A stretch of DNA of 7,494 bases, from positions 1 through 7,494 of the forward strand of contig CAKTIH010000110.1 of NCBI GenBank assembly GCA_934565615.1, read 5' to 3'. This stretch comes from an uncultured Oscillospiraceae bacterium. GTDB taxonomy: Bacteria > Bacillota > Clostridia > Oscillospirales > Oscillospiraceae. The number at the start of each line of letters is the position of its first letter. Within the stretch, counting starts at the first letter, position 1. Shown in pieces: positions 4,937-7,494 of the stretch. The translations under genes were made by a program, and so were the position numbers. A model generated the notes under the pieces. That model had not been told where the DNA came from, searched no databases, and was given only the letters and a program-made list of their open reading frames with translations.

Positions 4937-6571
4937 ATGAAAAAAGTGATCACAACGGGTCAGGTGACTCTCCGCAAGCTTAACGACGGCTGCGGCAAAC
5001 TCATGCGCGCGATTGCCCCGACCTACGGCCTCGGCGGCAGGACCGTGCTGAACGCGGGCTATACGGGCGCTCCCGAGCTTTTGGGCAAGGGCGCGTCCGC
5101 CGCCGCGGTTATAAGCTTTGCCGACGTGACCGAAAATGCCGGCGCTGTCCTGCTGCGCTCTGCCGGTGAAAAGACTGCCGAGCTCACCGGTGACGGCTCC
5201 ATCACCGCGATGCTGATCGCCGAAGCGATCATACGCGAGGGTGCGCGCGCCGTCTCGGCAGGGTGCAGCCCGGTGCTTATTCGGCGCGGCGTCGAGCTTG
5301 CCGGGAAGGCAGCGGAGAACGCGCTGCGCGAAATGACGCTCCCGCCCTGCGATGAGTACACCGGCCTTGCCGCGGCGCTCACCGCCGGTGACGAGGAGCT
5401 TGGAGCGCTTGTCTGCCAAGCGCTTCAGCAGGCCGGGTATGACGGCGTTGTCACGGTCAAGCCCTCCGACACCGACCGGAGCTATGTGTCCGAGGACACG
5501 GCCTATTCCATCCCCGCCGGGTACCAGTCCAAATACATGGCCGACAGCGAGACATCGGGCGAGGCCGTGCTTGAAAACGCCGCCGTGTTCGTATGCGCTT
5601 CTCCAATTTCGAGCATACATGACATTCTCCCGCTGCTCAACGAAGCCAGCATACAGAAGCAGCCGCTGCTGATACTGGCCGAGAGCATCGCGCCGGAGGT
5701 AGTAAAAAGCTTTGTGAGCAACATCGCCCAAGGGGTCATTCGGCTCTGCTCCGTTGAAGCCCCCGGCGTCGGCGCGGTGAAACGCGCCGCGCTTGAGGAC
5801 GCCGCGGCTCTCACAGGCGCGGTCGTGTTTGGCACTCCTCTGAACCCCGATACCAAGGCCGCGCTCCTCGGCAGCTGTGGCCGGGCGGCCAAGGTGCGCG
5901 TCACGCAGTCCAAGACCCTGATATACGGGGCTTCCGCCGCCGAAACGCCGGGACTCAATGAATATACCGACCACCTCGCTTCTATGCTCAAGCTTGAGCA
6001 TAACGAGCTTGAGGATGAGCGGCTGCGCCAGCGCATCGCGCGCCTCACCGGGCGCACCGCGGAGCTTCGCATCGGCACCGCTTCCGACGCAGAACGCCGC
6101 CTTCTCACTTCCCGCGCCGAGTGCGCGCTCAAGGCCGCACGCGCTGCGGCAAATGGCGGTGTGCTCCCCGGCGGCGGCACGGCGTATATCCGCGCCATCC
6201 CTTGCGTCAGAAGGCTTTGCGCCGATTTGTCCGGTGACGAAAAGGCCGGTGCGGGCATACTTGCCGCCGCGCTTGAAGCCCCGCTGCGTACCCTCTCGCA
6301 GAACGCCGGGTACGTTCCCTCCGAGATCACGGCGCGAGCCGCCGAGGGGCACGGCAATTACGGCTTTGACATTGCTTCCGGGCAGTATGCCGATATGCTC
6401 AGCCGTGGGGTCATTGACCCGGCCGCAGTCCTGATAACGGCGCTGCGCTCCGCCGTCTCCGTCGGCGCGCAGCTTCTCACGGCAGACGCCGCCGTTTTGA
6501 TCGACGGCGCGCCGATCTCCTCCATGCCCGTACCGGACGATCTGCATCTCACCCCGCAGGATTTCATGTAA
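4937..6571 (+). CDS. Divergent GroEL-like (Cpn60) chaperonin, ATP site altered
   Basis: The 544-residue product has GroEL length and its three-domain layout. The equatorial domain covers about 1-133 and 407-544, the intermediate about 134-187 and 375-406, and the apical about 188-374. ATG 4937 is chosen because GGAAGA lies 6 nt before it; an upstream in-frame TTG at 4895 falls in the hairpin. GroEL-like blocks are TGDGSITAMLIAEAI (84-98), SSIHDILPLLNEA (225-237), QPLLILAESI (242-251), EAPGVGAVKRAALEDAAALTG (274-294), PGGGTAYIRA (411-420), GNYGFDIASGQYADM (473-487) and GVIDP (491-495). The GroEL ATP site is changed: D52 becomes K51, D398 becomes C396, P33-K34 becomes L32-G33, and T90 becomes I89; D87 is kept as D86. 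The C-terminal GGM tail is absent. No groES gene or CIRCE operator is nearby. It is probably a specialised paralog with slow or no ATP hydrolysis (inference), linked 39 bp upstream of two DUF1847 genes. Confidence 0.88.
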   Translation: MKKVITTGQVTLRKLNDGCGKLMRAIAPTYGLGGRTVLNAGYTGAPELLGKGASAAAVISFADVTENAGAVLLRSAGEKTAELTGDGSITAMLIAEAIIREGARAVSAGCSPVLIRRGVELAGKAAENALREMTLPPCDEYTGLAAALTAGDEELGALVCQALQQAGYDGVVTVKPSDTDRSYVSEDTAYSIPAGYQSKYMADSETSGEAVLENAAVFVCASPISSIHDILPLLNEASIQKQPLLILAESIAPEVVKSFVSNIAQGVIRLCSVEAPGVGAVKRAALEDAAALTGAVVFGTPLNPDTKAALLGSCGRAAKVRVTQSKTLIYGASAAETPGLNEYTDHLASMLKLEHNELEDERLRQRIARLTGRTAELRIGTASDAERRLLTSRAECALKAARAAANGGVLPGGGTAYIRAIPCVRRLCADLSGDEKAGAGILAAALEAPLRTLSQNAGYVPSEITARAAEGHGNYGFDIASGQYADMLSRGVIDPAAVLITALRSAVSVGAQLLTADAAVLIDGAPISSMPVPDDLHLTPQDFM

Positions 6572-6597
6572 AAAAAAGCACGGCACCGCCTGTGCCG
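6570..6597 (-). terminator. Intrinsic terminator on the minus strand, antisense to the genes
   Basis: CGGCAC (6581-6586) pairs with GTGCCG (6592-6597) around a 5-nt loop. Read on the minus strand, the hairpin is followed by TGC and then eight Ts (6577-6570, overlapping the chaperonin stop codon). This is a compact, well-formed terminator for antisense transcription. On the plus strand there is no T-run; there the hairpin sits directly before the AGGAGG of the next gene and could tune its translation relative to the chaperonin. Confidence 0.5.
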
Positions 6598-6610
6598 ATA
6601 GGAGGACAAC

Positions 6611-7255
6611 ATGAGCATACACGATCTGCGCCGCGCCGCGGATGAGCTTTCCGCCGCCGAGCGCGAGGAGCTTATACGCATCTATCGCGAGGACGCCGAG
6701 ACCCGGCGCATCGCTCTGGCTTCCGCCGAAGCGAACAGCAGCATCCAGACAAGAGTTGAGGATGTCATCAAGCTTGCCGAGGCAATGGGTGCAAAAAGAC
6801 TCGGCATCGCCACCTGCGTTGGGCTGCTCGGCGAGAGCAGGACGCTGACCAAGATCCTGCGCAAGCGCGGCTTCGATGTGTTCGGTGTCTGCTGCAAGGT
6901 CGCCGGGACGAAAAAATCCTGCGTCGGCATAACCGATGAGCAGCTTGCAGGCTTCAAGACCGGCCCCATTATGTGCAACCCAATCATGCAGGCAAAGCTC
7001 CTCAATGAAGCAGACACCGATCTGAACATCGTAATGGGGCTGTGCGTCGGGCATGACAGTCTGTTCCTGAAATACGCAAAGGCTCCCTGCGTCTCGCTGG
7101 TGATAAAGGACCGCGTTCTCGGCAACAATCCCGCCGCCGCGCTCTACACCACCTCAAGCTTTTATTCAAAGCTTCTTGAACCTCAGACCACTCCCAGCGC
7201 TGTCGAATTCATGCAGCGCAGAAACGCAGAAAAGGAGGAACTGAAAAATGGCTGA
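6611..7255 (+). CDS. DUF1847 protein lacking the N-terminal cysteine cluster
   Basis: This 214-residue protein belongs to the DUF1847 family, whose function is unknown. The core is recognised from RLGIATCVGLLGESRTLTKIL, DVFGVCCKVAG, GPIMCNPIMQAKLLNEADTD, LNIVMGLCVGHDSLF and VIKDRVLGNNPAAALY, all characteristic of the family and rich in conserved Cys. Family members normally start with a CxxC-type cysteine cluster; this copy starts instead with a charged, probably helical segment (MSIHDLRRAADELSAAEREE), so it holds the core only. The start is firm: AGGAGG lies 5 nt before the ATG. It follows the chaperonin by 39 bp and overlaps the next DUF1847 gene by 8 bp (ATGGCTGA), which indicates translational coupling. 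The residues around EREELIRIYREDAETRR align with the second copy's LPLYNDGDVNSKY region, supporting tandem duplication and divergence. A soluble metal-binding or redox partner is possible but not shown. Confidence 0.88.
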   Translation: MSIHDLRRAADELSAAEREELIRIYREDAETRRIALASAEANSSIQTRVEDVIKLAEAMGAKRLGIATCVGLLGESRTLTKILRKRGFDVFGVCCKVAGTKKSCVGITDEQLAGFKTGPIMCNPIMQAKLLNEADTDLNIVMGLCVGHDSLFLKYAKAPCVSLVIKDRVLGNNPAAALYTTSSFYSKLLEPQTTPSAVEFMQRRNAEKEELKNG

Positions 7256-7494
7256 CAAGGAAAAGACCTGTTCCCTCTCCTGCGTCGACTGCGCAGTTAC
7301 CGCCTGCCGCTACGGAAAGGATAACTACCCTGCCTTCTGTCTCACAAAGGCCATGAGCGAGGAGGACAAGGCCTCCGTGCTCCCACTGTATAACGACGGC
7401 GATGTCAATTCAAAATACGCCTTCTGGTCGGCCACCGTTGAGGGGACCTACTACGGCGAGATGGCCAGAGTCGAAGAAACGATGGAGTTTGCAA
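7248..7494 (+). CDS. DUF1847 protein, N-terminal part (runs off window)
   Basis: The first 82 codons are present; the rest lies beyond the right edge. An AGGAGG site with a 9-nt spacer lies inside the end of the previous gene, and the ATG overlaps that gene's stop by 8 bp. Five cysteines occur early, C8, C12, C15, C20 and C31, arranged CxxxCxxCx4Cx10C, followed by the family-typical Y-P-x-F-C-L-T-K. This arrangement suggests a zinc or iron-sulfur site, but ligands are not proven. The segment VEGTYYGEMARVEETMEFA (64-82) leads into the DUF1847 core and corresponds to residues near AEANSSIQTRVEDVIKLA in the first copy. It looks like a canonical full-length family member paired with the cluster-less paralog; together they may form a heteromeric complex. 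Function is unknown. Confidence 0.85.
   Translation, partial: MADKEKTCSLSCVDCAVTACRYGKDNYPAFCLTKAMSEEDKASVLPLYNDGDVNSKYAFWSATVEGTYYGEMARVEETMEFA

Noticed and set aside
4766..7054. 762-residue open frame on the minus strand across chaperonin and DUF1847 genes
   Set aside because: It is the antisense shadow of two well-supported plus-strand genes, has no recognisable domain or ribosome binding site, and long antisense frames are usual in sequence with this codon bias.

Overview
The window looks like a chromosomal stretch from an anaerobic, fairly GC-rich Clostridia-type Firmicute, perhaps an Oscillospiraceae-like gut bacterium. The grounds are strong AGGAGG-type ribosome binding sites before most genes, CoA-thioester fermentation genes, and DUF1847 proteins, which are common in anaerobes. 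The taxonomic guess is an inference from style; no marker gene is present.

Left part (1-2139, minus strand): an apparent operon read right to left. It holds a crotonase-fold enoyl-CoA hydratase/isomerase, a family III (CaiB/BaiF) CoA-transferase and the first 23 codons of a probable acyl-CoA dehydrogenase. The three families match the CaiD/CaiB/CaiA logic of carnitine metabolism: activate an acid by CoA transfer, rearrange or hydrate the double bond, reduce the enoyl-CoA. The substrate cannot be read from the sequence.

Middle (2140-2630): a 491-bp AT-rich divergent control region with a candidate promoter for the operon, a T-N11-A palindrome centred near -66 of it (the classic LysR-regulator position), and several further perfect palindromes. 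A LysR-type regulator (2631-3560) is divergent from the operon and is its likely regulator. Downstream in the same direction is a nitronate monooxygenase/FabK-like FMN TIM-barrel protein (3723-4841), ending in a strong hairpin.

Right part (4937-7494, plus strand): a full-length but very divergent GroEL-like chaperonin, then two overlapping DUF1847 genes. By eye alignment the chaperonin has lost two ATP-hydrolysis aspartates of GroEL (positions equivalent to D52 and D398) and other ATP-site residues, yet keeps its three-domain layout and substrate-binding helices. No groES gene or CIRCE operator is seen. The first DUF1847 protein lacks the N-terminal cysteine cluster that the second one has. 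This chaperonin plus paired DUF1847 set is the most novel-looking part of the window: it could be a dedicated assembly or scaffold module for a metal- or cysteine-dependent protein of unknown function.

No tRNA, rRNA, CRISPR array, insertion sequence or phage gene was recognised.
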